64,000 bases of DNA from Psychrobacter immobilis (lineage in GTDB: Bacteria > Pseudomonadota > Gammaproteobacteria > Pseudomonadales > Moraxellaceae): positions 124,001-188,000 of the forward strand of contig NZ_CAJGZM010000002.1 in assembly GCF_904846175.1 (NCBI RefSeq), in the 5' to 3' direction. Below the pieces are notes generated by a model. It was not told where the DNA came from and did no database searches. It saw only the letters and a program-made list of their open reading frames with translations. Position 1 is the stretch's first letter; each line of letters opens with the position of its first letter. Of the stretch, positions 18,963 through 28,418 are shown in pieces. A program made the translations under genes and the position numbers.

Positions 18963-19946
18963 TTAACTGGCTTTTGAGTGTTGCGCGCTGGCTTGCGATT
19001 TTTGATTTTCTTTATAAATCGCCGCTTGTAGCCAGATATTGGCTTGTACATAGTCATGCACTTGAATAGCAGCAGTCGTTGAGGTTTTAGGTGCGCCAAT
19101 ACGAATCACAAACGGGTCAGCATCTTGCTCGCGCAGTACCACTACATCAAATAAGATAATGGCTTGACTATTAAATACCGTTTCTTGCTTACCAAGCACC
19201 TGACCTTGGCACCAAGCTTCATCTTCTTGTCCTAAGGTGTCACCAAACAGGTAAGCACACATATGACCGAGATTAATCTCGACGGGTGCCATTTGCTCTT
19301 TGGTCTCTGGTTGCCATGCTTTGATTTGCTCTTGTAAATCATCAGGCATTTTTCCATCATTGGCTGCGACAATGTCGTTAAAAGCACGATGATAGCGAAT
19401 GGCCTCTTGGTCTTCGACCATAATCACCTCGTCTTGTTCGCTCAGCTTAATCTCATGCGCCCAAGCACTAAAATTCACATAATACGCCATATCCTGCTGA
19501 TATAAATGACGGTTAGCGGTATAAAGCTGGTCGAAAGCATAGATGATACTGCCATCAGCGGTGCGTAAGCGCAAGACCGCATCATGGGTATTGTCATTGA
19601 CAATCATACGCTCGATTTTGCACGTCAATCCATACGGGCTATCGACACAAGGGTAAGCATTGATAAAACATTCAGGCTTGCCATCTTTCATCGCCAGCAC
19701 CTGATTGATATGACAAGGCTGGTCTTCAGATAAGAGTAAGCAACTGTCTTTTGCAGAACTGACATTACTATTGAGACCTTTTGGCATGGCCGCTTTTTCA
19801 ATCATCTTTTGTAGCCATTCTGGCACGTCTTGACTCATGTCATCGGTCAAAATGCGCCAATGATCGGCGTGGCCGGCAGACTGCTCGTCAGTTAGGGTGA
19901 TTTTGATAGGGGATTGGATGTTTTTATATTGATAATTAATGGTCAT
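18963..19946 (-). CDS. Conserved protein of unknown function
   Basis: The open frame reaches 19973, but I chose the ATG at 19946 (327 residues, MTINYQYKNIQSP) because GAG lies about ten bases upstream of it, while the upstream ATG lacks any site. The protein is acidic, without signal peptide or membrane segments, and is therefore likely cytoplasmic. Cysteines occur near SCLLL, PCHIN, ECFINAYPCVD and TCKIE in the first third, and later in HMCAYL and WCQGQ, with no regular metal-site spacing. The C-terminal part contains IRIGAPKTSTTAAIQVHDYVQAN and a Gln/Ser-rich tail. I do not recognise the family. It is monocistronic. Confidence 0.65.
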   Translation of the reverse strand: MTINYQYKNIQSPIKITLTDEQSAGHADHWRILTDDMSQDVPEWLQKMIEKAAMPKGLNSNVSSAKDSCLLLSEDQPCHINQVLAMKDGKPECFINAYPCVDSPYGLTCKIERMIVNDNTHDAVLRLRTADGSIIYAFDQLYTANRHLYQQDMAYYVNFSAWAHEIKLSEQDEVIMVEDQEAIRYHRAFNDIVAANDGKMPDDLQEQIKAWQPETKEQMAPVEINLGHMCAYLFGDTLGQEDEAWCQGQVLGKQETVFNSQAIILFDVVVLREQDADPFVIRIGAPKTSTTAAIQVHDYVQANIWLQAAIYKENQKSQASAQHSKAS

Positions 19947-19973
19947 GAATATACTCAAACTTAAGTCAGCCAT

Positions 19974-20407
19974 GAGGTTTGGGTCTAAAACTGTGATTGC
20001 TGACCATTATCCAATATATGAGCGGATTGGTTTATGATAACCAGCAATGTCGTCAGTAAAGAGGCAACAAACAACAATGAGGGGTTAATGACAATTGTCC
20101 TTAGCATACAATATATAGGTATAGACGCAACTAATAGCAAGCCCCTCATGAAAAATAATGCTAAAAGTTAAGTTTTTGTTAAAAAATACCGGCAGTTTGC
20201 GCTAATGACTGGCACATATAAGTCAAATTGTGTCAAACTAGCTCCCTTTTGACAGCAGCATTTTGCTGGTCATAACCCCTGTTTTTGTGTTCGATTGATA
20301 TGTTTTTGCGGCAAGTGCTTTGTTAAGCGTAATGCTACGAGGCGGTTGTTGCATCTGATTTTATAACATAAATAAAGTCGCACGTGGATAAGATAAAGAG
20401 TTTGAAT
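19974..20407. other. Divergent intergenic region before lolC/E
   Basis: About 430 bases. A near-consensus -35 TTGACA at 20249-20254 followed 16 bases later by CATAAC may be the lol promoter. A short palindrome GACAATTGTC lies at 20090-20099. I saw no coding frame and no RNA gene. Confidence 0.4.
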
Positions 20408-21643
20408 ATGTTTCGTCCTTTAGCGTTATTTATCGGCTTACGGTACACCCGAGCAGAGCGTAGTAATGGCTTTATCTCCTTTATATCGCTGATCTCAATG
20501 ATTGGTCTGACGCTTGGCGTGGCGGTATTGATTACGGTGCTATCGGTCATGAATGGTTTTGATCGTGAGTTAAAGACTCGTATTTTGGGTATGGTGCCGC
20601 AAGCGACTGTCACTTCGACTGAGATTATCGGTGATTGGAAGCAGGTGGCAGATAAGATCAAAGAAGACCCAGAAGTCGCCGCCGTTGCGCCTTTTATCCA
20701 GCTGCAAGGTATGCTGACCTCCAACGGTCAAGTAGCTGGGATTATGGTCACCGGTGTTGATCCTGAATACGAAAAGAACGTCTCTATCATCAACGAGCAT
20801 ATGGTAGAAGGCAGTATTGATACGCTGCAAAACGGCGAATTCAGTATTGTGCTTGGCGAAGAGATGGTACAGTCTTTGGGGCTGCGCTTAGGCGATAAAG
20901 TGACGTTGGTGCTACCAGAAGCCTCGCCATCACCAGCGGGCGTGATACCGCGCTTTAAGCGTTTTACCTTGACAGGTATCTTTACCATCAGTCCAGAAGT
21001 AGATAGCCTAATGGCGTTTATTCCGATGGGTGATGCGGCAAAATTACTGCGTCTGCCAGAGGGCGCGCAGGGTATCCGCATGAAGCTTGATGATATCTTT
21101 AACGCACCGATGGCCGCCCAAAGAGCTGCTGCCATTGCTCCTGAGCAATTATATCCTAGCGATTGGACCCAAACGCACGGCAATCTGTTTGGTGCTATTC
21201 AAATGGAAAAAGCCATGGTCGGCTTGCTTTTATTCTTAATTATTTTAGTTGCGGCTTTTAATATTGTCTCAAGTCTGGTCATGCTAGTGACCGACAAAAA
21301 AGCCGATATCGCCATTTTAAAAACCTTTGGCGCCTCACCGCGTTTGATTACTCATGTCTTTATGGTACAGGGTGTGGTTATTGGTTTTATCGGTACGATT
21401 GCGGGTACGATACTGGGCGTGATATTTGCCCTGACCGTCAGTGACATTTTGGGCTTTATCAATAATAGCTTTGGTTTAAATTTATTTGATGCTTACTTTG
21501 TCAACTATCTGCCATCACAGTTGCGTTTGACCGATGTGGTGCTGATTACCAGTGCGTCATTTGTATTGAGCTTTTTGGCGACCATTTATCCAGCACGCCG
21601 AGCGGCTAAAATTCAGCCCGCTCAAACGCTACGTTACGAGTAA
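20408..21643 (+). CDS. lolC: Lipoprotein-releasing ABC transporter permease (LolC/LolE type)
   Basis: This inner-membrane permease extracts outer-membrane lipoproteins and passes them to LolA. The order is one N-terminal helix (about residues 20-48 in ISFISLISMIGLTLGVAVL), a large periplasmic domain (about 50-260) and three C-terminal helices (about 270-300, 315-350, 375-400), with the FtsX/LolE end YPARRAAKIQPAQTLRYE. I place the start at ATG 20408 (411 residues), which fits the family. The frame opens at a GTG at 20384. Only one permease gene is present here, as in many Moraxellaceae where a single LolF-type subunit replaces LolC plus LolE. lolD follows 44 bases later. Confidence 0.92.
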   Translation: MFRPLALFIGLRYTRAERSNGFISFISLISMIGLTLGVAVLITVLSVMNGFDRELKTRILGMVPQATVTSTEIIGDWKQVADKIKEDPEVAAVAPFIQLQGMLTSNGQVAGIMVTGVDPEYEKNVSIINEHMVEGSIDTLQNGEFSIVLGEEMVQSLGLRLGDKVTLVLPEASPSPAGVIPRFKRFTLTGIFTISPEVDSLMAFIPMGDAAKLLRLPEGAQGIRMKLDDIFNAPMAAQRAAAIAPEQLYPSDWTQTHGNLFGAIQMEKAMVGLLLFLIILVAAFNIVSSLVMLVTDKKADIAILKTFGASPRLITHVFMVQGVVIGFIGTIAGTILGVIFALTVSDILGFINNSFGLNLFDAYFVNYLPSQLRLTDVVLITSASFVLSFLATIYPARRAAKIQPAQTLRYE

Positions 21644-21687
21644 TCTACAGGCGTTAATGCCATGATAAATACAATAAAGGAAGCGCT

Positions 21688-22368
21688 ATGTCTGCGATTT
21701 TAAAAGCGACCAATATTAATAAGATTTACGATGAAGGGGCGGTGAGTACCCAAGTATTGACAGGTTTAGATTTGACCGTCAATGCCGGTGAGCGCATTGC
21801 GATTGTTGGTACCAGTGGTTCAGGAAAAAGCACCTTATTGCATTTGCTCGGCGGACTTGATACGCCAACCAGCGGTGAGGTGTGGCTACACGGACAGCTG
21901 CTAAATACGATGAATGAAACTGAGCGCGGCGCGATGCGCAATAAGCACTTAGGATTTATTTATCAGTTTCACCATCTATTGGCGGAATTTACTGCGGTTG
22001 AAAACGTCGCTATGCCGCTATTGATGCGTCCAAAAATGTCGACCACAGAAGCGCGCCAACAAGCTATCGATATTTTAAACAGTGTTGGTCTAGAGCATCG
22101 CTTGGCACACAGGCCGGGTGAGCTATCAGGTGGTGAGCGTCAGCGTGTGGCGATTGCCCGTGCGCTGGTGACCAAGCCTTCGCTTATCTTGGCAGATGAG
22201 CCAACGGGTAACTTGGATTATGACAATGCCCAAAGCGTGTTTGGCCTGTTATCAGAGCTACAAAGTACCATGCAAACAGCGCTATTAATGGTGACGCATG
22301 ACCGTAGCTTAGCGGCGCTTGCTGATCGTCAGCTACTCTTGCGTAATGGTCATTGGGAAGATTATTAA
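21688..22368 (+). CDS. lolD: Lipoprotein-releasing system ATP-binding protein LolD
   Basis: The 226-residue ABC ATPase energises lipoprotein release by the adjacent LolC/E permease. Walker A GTSGSGKS is at 41-48, the Q-loop in IYQFHHL (about 91-97), the signature LSGGERQ at 146-152, Walker [13 protein letters not shown] at 166-177 and the switch histidine in MVTHD near 203. A strong AAGGA site precedes the ATG. The 44-base gap from lolC supports one operon. Confidence 0.96.
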   Translation: MSAILKATNINKIYDEGAVSTQVLTGLDLTVNAGERIAIVGTSGSGKSTLLHLLGGLDTPTSGEVWLHGQLLNTMNETERGAMRNKHLGFIYQFHHLLAEFTAVENVAMPLLMRPKMSTTEARQQAIDILNSVGLEHRLAHRPGELSGGERQRVAIARALVTKPSLILADEPTGNLDYDNAQSVFGLLSELQSTMQTALLMVTHDRSLAALADRQLLLRNGHWEDY

Positions 22369-22563
22369 ACCTTTATCTTTAATATTTCGTTTTTAATAAT
22401 ATTTTTAACCGTTTCTTCTAAAAGTTGCATGATTACCGTTACTTAGCGGTAGCATGATACGGTTGGACTTTTTATAAAAGCTGCTCATAAAAAATGCGAA
22501 AAAAGAGAGGCTGCATCTAGCAGCCTTAACTAATGAATAAAGCCATAAATAAGGATTGATAAG

Positions 22564-22881
22564 ATGGATAAAGATGACGACCCAATTGAAGCGTTTGGCA
22601 GTATCGAAGAAGGCAACGAGCCATTAAAGCCTTATATGGATGCGACGCTGTTTGACACCATTGATAAACAGGCACAAATAGAGTTGCTCACGCCCGTTTT
22701 TGACTCGATTACTTTAGCGGGTGCGGATTACGATTTAAAAGCGCAGGACAGTGCAACCGGCAAGCGCTATACGCTGCTGAAAGATGAAAAAGTGATTGAT
22801 ATTTTTGTGATGGATACTAATCTTACTGATAATGTTCTCAATGCTATTGAAAAGCATAAAGAGCAAGAAGATGAGCTATAA
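22564..22881 (+). CDS. Small acidic protein of unknown function
   Basis: A 105-residue, strongly acidic cytoplasmic protein (MDKDDDPIEAFGSIEEG...). It has no cysteine, no membrane segment and no recognisable motif. The C-terminal third looks like an amphipathic helix ending in KHKEQEDEL. It lies 195 bases after lolD on the same strand. The gap contains a hairpin AGGCTGC / GCAGCCT (22510-22526) without a T-run. The ATG follows a GATAAG leader. Codon use is like its neighbours, so it is probably a real gene, but its function is unknown. Confidence 0.6.
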   Translation: MDKDDDPIEAFGSIEEGNEPLKPYMDATLFDTIDKQAQIELLTPVFDSITLAGADYDLKAQDSATGKRYTLLKDEKVIDIFVMDTNLTDNVLNAIEKHKEQEDEL

Positions 22882-22979
22882 CGTTGCGTAAAAAATAGGC
22901 GCTTTCTGTTTTTTTTCAATAAGACTGTTTTTATAATAAGACTGCTTTTTAACGAATAGTTATTAATAATAGAAATCTA

Positions 22980-23555
22980 CTAACGCTTGGTTAATTTATC
23001 AGAAGGCTTTTTCTGACGTTTTTGCCAACTGGTGACGGTTTTATAGCGCCAAATTGCTTTAAATGCTAAGCCGCATACGATGCTGCTGATAATAGCTAAA
23101 ATTGTCAACCCTAAACAAAATGCAGCGATTGATACCGTACCTTTATAAGTAATAAAGGGGTTGGCACCATCTGATAATGCCCATAGGCTAAAATCCGCAA
23201 TCATCCTGCCGATAAGTCGCAAGCTAATCATTGGTACATCAAGGATTTTGGCACCAATATAATAGCCAGCATAAAAGACTGGCAAGCTGGTTACTGGATT
23301 GGTAATCCACGTTAAACCGAGCGCCATCGGTACATTGGCACGGAAAATGAGCGCACCGATTAATGCCAGTAACATCTGTCCTGGTAGCGGAAAAAATGCG
23401 CTAAGCACGCCTATATAAACCGCTTTATTTAAACTGTGGCGATTAAAATGCCATAAACGCGGGTCGGCAAGTTGCGGCGCAAACCATTTTAATGTGCGGC
23501 TGGCTAAGATTTTTTCAGGAGTGGGAAGTAGGTCTTTTAGACGTTTATTTGGCAC
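22980..23555 (-). CDS. DUF2062 domain-containing membrane protein
   Basis: The recognisable core begins LWHFNRHSLNKAVYIGVLSAF, followed by the typical PLPGQMLLA, with several hydrophobic helices through about residue 170 and a basic C-terminus. The long frame opens at a TTG (23591). I prefer the GTG at 23555, which gives MPNKRLKDLLPTPEKIL, the usual N-terminus of this family, and has AAAGG seven bases upstream. Family members sit in the inner membrane, and their function is unknown. The product would be 191 residues. It is divergent from comEC. Confidence 0.82.
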   Translation of the reverse strand: MPNKRLKDLLPTPEKILASRTLKWFAPQLADPRLWHFNRHSLNKAVYIGVLSAFFPLPGQMLLALIGALIFRANVPMALGLTWITNPVTSLPVFYAGYYIGAKILDVPMISLRLIGRMIADFSLWALSDGANPFITYKGTVSIAAFCLGLTILAIISSIVCGLAFKAIWRYKTVTSWQKRQKKPSDKLTKR

Positions 23556-23802
23556 AGAATTGCCTTTACTCGTTATCTGCAGCCCGCTCAAATATATTGC
23601 TAGGCTGTTATGCAGTGATATTATTAATAAAAAATACAGATAAGAATGTTATCAGAAAAGCAGGAGGATAATGTTGGATAATCATCGTCGCAATATTTCT
23701 GCTCAGTATAGGGTAATAGTAGAATAAATGCCATCGCCTGACGCTAGTGTCTACTATTAAGACTAAAGTCAGTCGTCATCTAAACAGAGTATCAAGCAAG
23801 GA

Positions 23803-26800
23803 ATGCTGGTGTACTGGTTACTTGGTAGCTTAATAATCATCGTTATGATGGGCGTTTTGGCCGTTGCTGATAGTATGACACTGCCTGTTAGTCCGTTATT
23901 AGCAGACCTCAGCGCTGCTACGATATTGCCGCTATTATTAACGATACTTACTATTGTCTTATTAGTCGTCAGTCAACGTCGTTTTTCATTTCCTCATTCC
24001 TTTAACGTCAAAATACCTCTTGCTCAAAATGCTTCTCTAAATTCTACAACAACCTCATCTTATAACTTGTCACTACTGTCTAAATGTATCCGCTATTTCT
24101 TATTGGCAGGATTATCGTTGGTGCTGATTATAGGTAGTGGGCTGCTCGCTTTAATGAGCCATCAGGAGGCGCAAAATAGCGCCATAAAGCAACCTTTGCG
24201 TGTACAAGCGCTAGTTAGTATCGAAGGAATAAGCGATAGTGTCTATGATATTACAAGCGATAGTGGCTATCGACAGGTCGCCACCATCAGTCAAATATCA
24301 CCGTTATTGTCTGAATTGACAGCGCAGGATTTGGACAAGTTGACGGCACAATACGCTGCCAATTATAGAGAAGCTCTGGATAATAGCCTAAGCAATAATA
24401 GAGAAAATAAAGATGATTTGAGCGGAGATAGTGCTGAAACTTTTGCAGGATTTGATAAAACTGAATACCGTGTATTGCTAAACGCCTACCCAAAAAAGCC
24501 AAAGCCTAAAAAACCTTCTAAAAAAAGTAATGAGAAGCAATCGCAGACTATAGACTTAAATCATCTGCAGCCCAGTGATCAGTTATTGATGACCTTGACG
24601 CTAGCACCACTTGCTAACTCTGAGCAAGCAATAAATAATCCAACGGGATTTGATAGTTATCGGTGGTTACGAGGGCGGCATATCGATGGGGTCGCTAATA
24701 TATTAGCGACCAGTACTGCAACTATTCCCTTTAATTATTCAGCGACATCATCTAAAGCTGACGATTCTTATCTACAACGTTTTCGTACCGTTATCGACCA
24801 AGGACGTTGGCAGCTGCGCCAACACTTTTATCAAGATTGGACCGCACAAACCACAGAAGAGCAGCAAGCAAAAGCAGTGACTTTGAGTTTACTGACCGGT
24901 GATCGCAGTTTAATCAATCGCGATACCAAAGATTTATATCAGCTGGCCGGTATTTCTCATTTATTGGCTATCTCAGGGACGCATGTTTTATTTTTAGCGA
25001 TTGTGTTAGCGGGATTGGCGGTCTCATTGCTGAATCGTTTTTTTTCATCTCTATATCGTTATATTCCGCGCTGGCAAGTGCGCTGGTGGGTCATGATTAG
25101 CGCGGCTTTTATTTATGCCTTATTTACAGGGTTTGATGTGCCTGCTGCGCGTACGGCATGGATGTTATTAGCGATAGGGTTGATACGTCTGACACTACTA
25201 CCGATTAGTACCATGCGTATATTGTTGGCGCTGGCAGTATTGATGGCATGGCTTGACCCGTACGTCTTGTGGCAGGCAGGTTATTGGCTGTCTTTTATAG
25301 CGGTGGCGCTATTGTTAAAATATGAGGATAGCTCAGTACAGTCGAGTCAAGCAGAATTCACCCAGCTAACGGTTTTTAGTTATGATGATAATACAAGCAA
25401 GCATATGCTTAAAAGCATGGCGCTTGGCTTTAAAAGACTGTTTAAGTTACAGTTTTGGCTATTTATCGCGCTGTTGCCCATTACCTTGTTATTGTTTGGC
25501 AAGGCTTCACTGTTAGGGCTTGTCGTCAACCTATTTGCCATTGGTTTATTTGGCTGGGTGATTGTACCGCTGAATCTACTAGCGGGGCTTTGCTATCTTA
25601 TCTTGCCCACGTTAGCAGATGCTATTTGGACGCTAGTGATTGCCATCGTTGCTTATTTACACGAGCTAATCACGTGGCTGACAGCATTACCTATATTCTC
25701 AGGCGCATGGCTCTATACGCCAGTCAATACGGCTATTTTATTGATGGTTTCATTGGCTATGTTGCCGTGGTTATTGCCTCGCGGGCTTATCAGTCGTTGG
25801 CTCGCGCTACCGCCGCTAACACTGCTGGTTATGACGGTATATGCCAATCAGCAGTCGTTAACTATGATACCAACTCTCTATATTTTACCGACGGGTGACC
25901 AATATATGAGTGCGGTTTTGCTGCAATATCCTGTGCTAACCAATGAAAATTCGTATAAAGATAATAATAAAGACGCATCCGCTAAAAGGGTAAATAAGAA
26001 AAATGTCAGTTGGTTGTTTCTAGCCGATCATAGACCTAATGGTATCCGTACGATGCCAAGTACGCTAACGGCTGATAAGCTTTCCGCGACGCTAGAGCAG
26101 CAACTACACAGCTTATCCATTAAGCGCTTAGAAGGTATCGTGGTGCAAAGTAGTAGCGCTGCATTGAGTGCTAAATTGTCAACATCATCGACAGGTTCGA
26201 CTAACAACAGCAAGACATTTAAGACCGCTACTTCTAAGACAGATAACTCTAATCCGAGCAATGCTGAATTACTACCAATGACAGTAGCGCAACTAAGTCA
26301 ACGTTTCCCAACGGCTCAATATTGGCAAGCAGGGCGTAGTGAGCGCTGGCCTGAGCTTCAGCGCGCTTATCAAACCACCAGTCAAGCTAAAACTCATGTA
26401 ACCATCAGCGCCCAAGGTTGTGAGCAAGGTAAGATCTGGCAACTTACAAATGGTGATTTAACTTTGCAAGCCATAACAGGTTGGAGCAAAATAAACGATG
26501 CCAGTGTGTGGGATTGTACACTTGCTATTGATAGTGGATTGCCTATTCAAGTGATAAATTATAATGCGGCTGAGCCACTAAAATCATTACCTGCTAATAT
26601 ACAAACGCTTCAGTCCGATATAGAAGCGCCACCTTCTCAAACTAAAAATCCTCAATCACGCTTGATTCTGAATGCCGATACGCATCCGCGCGTTTGGCAA
26701 ATGTGGTCGTTATTATGTGCGATTGAACCGAATGCTAAAAATGACACTTTAAACAACGCATTAAACAATACCTTAGATGATGCCATAAATAGCACGACAT

Positions 26801-26928
26801 GGCTTGGACGCAGCACTTCGCATATATCTGCAGATGTAATAAGTGAGCAACAAATCCATGAGATAATCACTTACGATAATAAGCCACTAGATGCCACTTT
26901 ATCTTTTAATACTGATAGTAAGGATTAA
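23803..26928 (+). CDS. comEC: DNA uptake channel protein ComEC/Rec2
   Basis: This large multi-spanning inner-membrane protein transports single-stranded DNA during natural transformation. The competence domain is marked by LLTGDRSLI (about 363) and HLLAISGTHVLFL starting at residue 386. N-terminal helices lie at about 4-22, 35-53 and 105-127, and many follow between 390 and 690. The C-terminal 350 residues, where ComEC usually has a metallo-beta-lactamase-like domain, show no HxHxDH motif and contain low-complexity Ser/Thr/Asn/Lys runs (about 720-740 and 785-820). Start: AAGGA abuts the ATG at 23803, but the GTG at 23809, two codons later, is spaced ideally and may be the real start. At 1041 residues it is longer than most homologues. 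Confidence 0.9.
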   Translation: MLVYWLLGSLIIIVMMGVLAVADSMTLPVSPLLADLSAATILPLLLTILTIVLLVVSQRRFSFPHSFNVKIPLAQNASLNSTTTSSYNLSLLSKCIRYFLLAGLSLVLIIGSGLLALMSHQEAQNSAIKQPLRVQALVSIEGISDSVYDITSDSGYRQVATISQISPLLSELTAQDLDKLTAQYAANYREALDNSLSNNRENKDDLSGDSAETFAGFDKTEYRVLLNAYPKKPKPKKPSKKSNEKQSQTIDLNHLQPSDQLLMTLTLAPLANSEQAINNPTGFDSYRWLRGRHIDGVANILATSTATIPFNYSATSSKADDSYLQRFRTVIDQGRWQLRQHFYQDWTAQTTEEQQAKAVTLSLLTGDRSLINRDTKDLYQLAGISHLLAISGTHVLFLAIVLAGLAVSLLNRFFSSLYRYIPRWQVRWWVMISAAFIYALFTGFDVPAARTAWMLLAIGLIRLTLLPISTMRILLALAVLMAWLDPYVLWQAGYWLSFIAVALLLKYEDSSVQSSQAEFTQLTVFSYDDNTSKHMLKSMALGFKRLFKLQFWLFIALLPITLLLFGKASLLGLVVNLFAIGLFGWVIVPLNLLAGLCYLILPTLADAIWTLVIAIVAYLHELITWLTALPIFSGAWLYTPVNTAILLMVSLAMLPWLLPRGLISRWLALPPLTLLVMTVYANQQSLTMIPTLYILPTGDQYMSAVLLQYPVLTNENSYKDNNKDASAKRVNKKNVSWLFLADHRPNGIRTMPSTLTADKLSATLEQQLHSLSIKRLEGIVVQSSSAALSAKLSTSSTGSTNNSKTFKTATSKTDNSNPSNAELLPMTVAQLSQRFPTAQYWQAGRSERWPELQRAYQTTSQAKTHVTISAQGCEQGKIWQLTNGDLTLQAITGWSKINDASVWDCTLAIDSGLPIQVINYNAAEPLKSLPANIQTLQSDIEAPPSQTKNPQSRLILNADTHPRVWQMWSLLCAIEPNAKNDTLNNALNNTLDDAINSTTWLGRSTSHISADVISEQQIHEIITYDNKPLDATLSFNTDSKD

Positions 26929-26956
26929 CCTTAGGCTTTACCTTAATAGTGTTATT

Positions 26957-27016
26957 CTTATAAAATGCCTTGCTTATAAGGTGTCGCTCTTATAAAGGTG
27001 TCGCCCTTATAATATC
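26957..27016. repeat. Four imperfect 16-17 bp tandem repeats upstream of the SppA gene
   Basis: Units begin at 26957, 26973, 26989 and 27006, each starting CTTATAA; units 2 and 3 continue as GGTGTCGC. The last unit contains TATAAT (27008-27013), but no matching -35 is seen. The array lies in the 287-base gap between comEC and the S49 peptidase gene. It may be slippage-derived or part of a promoter region. Confidence 0.7.
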
Positions 27017-27215
27017 AAGCTATTTCACAGTTCTGCTATTGAACCATGAGGGAAATGGCACCATACTTAGTAGCTTATTTAACTTGTATGAAAGCACTAC
27101 AAAACACACTTCTATAAGTAAATATGCTTATTGCGGTTGTATTAAGTTTTTGCTCGATTGAGTTTTAAGACCCTCTCTTTTATCGTTTTATATTGTTTCT
27201 GACTTAGGAAGTTAT

Positions 27216-28271
27216 ATGCCCAACTGGCCACCAGACCCTAACAAACGTCCTGACAACTCGGCAAATCAGCCAACGCCCCTGCAGCAGTCAAATCAGCCAA
27301 GCGGACAAGAGTGGCGACTGATTGAAAATACGTTATTGGCCAGTGTGGTTGAGCAGCGCCGCGCCCGTCGCTGGAGTATTTTCTTTAAGCTATTGACCTT
27401 TGGTTATATCTTATTGATATTTTTAACCCTTGGTCGCGGTTGCAGCACTAAAACACCAACCAGTCTCGATGGCGTAGATACCAGCAAGCCGCATTTGGCA
27501 GTGGTTGAAATCCAGGGGACGATTAGTAGTGGTGATGCCGCCAATGCTTATGATGTCAATGAAGCCTTGACGCGTGCCTTTAAAAACAGCAATGCCAAAG
27601 CGGTGGCGCTCGATATTAATTCACCTGGTGGCTCGCCGGTACAGTCTGATGAAATTTGGCAGACGATGATGGATTTACGTAAAGAATATCCTGATAAAAA
27701 ACTCTACGCGGTGATTGGTGATATGGGTGCTTCTGGCGCTTATTATATTGCCTCGGCAGCGGATGAGATTTATGTCAATCCATCAAGCTTGGTTGGTTCG
27801 ATTGGTGTGATTATGCCAAGCTATAATATCGAAGGCTTAATGGATAAATTCGGTGTTGAAGACCGTACTATTACCGCAGGCGAGTATAAAGATATCTTAA
27901 GCTTGTCACGTCCGCTTACTGCTTATGAAGAGCAGCACGTCGAAAAAGTGTTGAATAATACTCATAAGCACTTTATCAATGCGGTCAAACAAGGTCGCGG
28001 TGATCGTCTGAAAAACCCTGAGGAAAACAAACTGTTTTCAGGGCTGTTTTGGACCGGCGAGCAGTCTATTGAGCTTGGTTTAGCAGACAAAAAGGGCAGT
28101 ATCTCAAGTTTAGAGAAGCAGCTTAAGCTTAAAAATGTGGTCAATTACACGCCAACTGATCCATTTAGTTTATTTATGGATCGCTTCGCCGTTAAGTTAG
28201 GTGCAGGCCTTGGTTCAAGCATCAAGCTTGATGTGTTACCACAAGAAGAGGGTAATGCGCAGATGCGCTAA
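27216..28271 (+). CDS. sppA: S49 family signal peptide peptidase (SppA-type, short form)
   Basis: The 351-residue membrane-anchored serine protease degrades cleaved signal peptides. A Pro/Gln/Asn-rich cytoplasmic N-terminus (1-33) precedes one helix (about 55-72). The catalytic domain has the substrate-binding SPGGSP (136-141), the nucleophile S173 in DMGASGAYY and the general-base lysine K225 in TAGEYKDIL. It is the short single-domain type, unlike the roughly 618-residue E. coli SppA, and is probably oligomeric. An AGGAAG ribosome-binding site precedes the ATG. It is followed by a hairpin at 28306-28339. Confidence 0.93.
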   Translation: MPNWPPDPNKRPDNSANQPTPLQQSNQPSGQEWRLIENTLLASVVEQRRARRWSIFFKLLTFGYILLIFLTLGRGCSTKTPTSLDGVDTSKPHLAVVEIQGTISSGDAANAYDVNEALTRAFKNSNAKAVALDINSPGGSPVQSDEIWQTMMDLRKEYPDKKLYAVIGDMGASGAYYIASAADEIYVNPSSLVGSIGVIMPSYNIEGLMDKFGVEDRTITAGEYKDILSLSRPLTAYEEQHVEKVLNNTHKHFINAVKQGRGDRLKNPEENKLFSGLFWTGEQSIELGLADKKGSISSLEKQLKLKNVVNYTPTDPFSLFMDRFAVKLGAGLGSSIKLDVLPQEEGNAQMR

Positions 28272-28305
28272 GCCCTTTATATTTTAGATTTAATGTGTAT
28301 GATTG

Positions 28306-28339
28306 TTAAGGCTGAGTATAGGATTATACTCAGCCTTAA
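28306..28339 (+). terminator. Terminator-like hairpin after the SppA gene
   Basis: A perfect 15-bp stem (TTAAGGCTGAGTATA / TATACTCAGCCTTAA) with a GGAT loop. Only a mixed T/A tail follows, so termination may be partial or the hairpin may act as an RNA 3' stabiliser. Confidence 0.6.
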
Positions 28340-28418
28340 TTGTATATAAATTTAGATTCTTATAATAACTATTCCAAACAACTGTTTAAATCACTATTTA
28401 AATTACTGAGAGCCTGTC

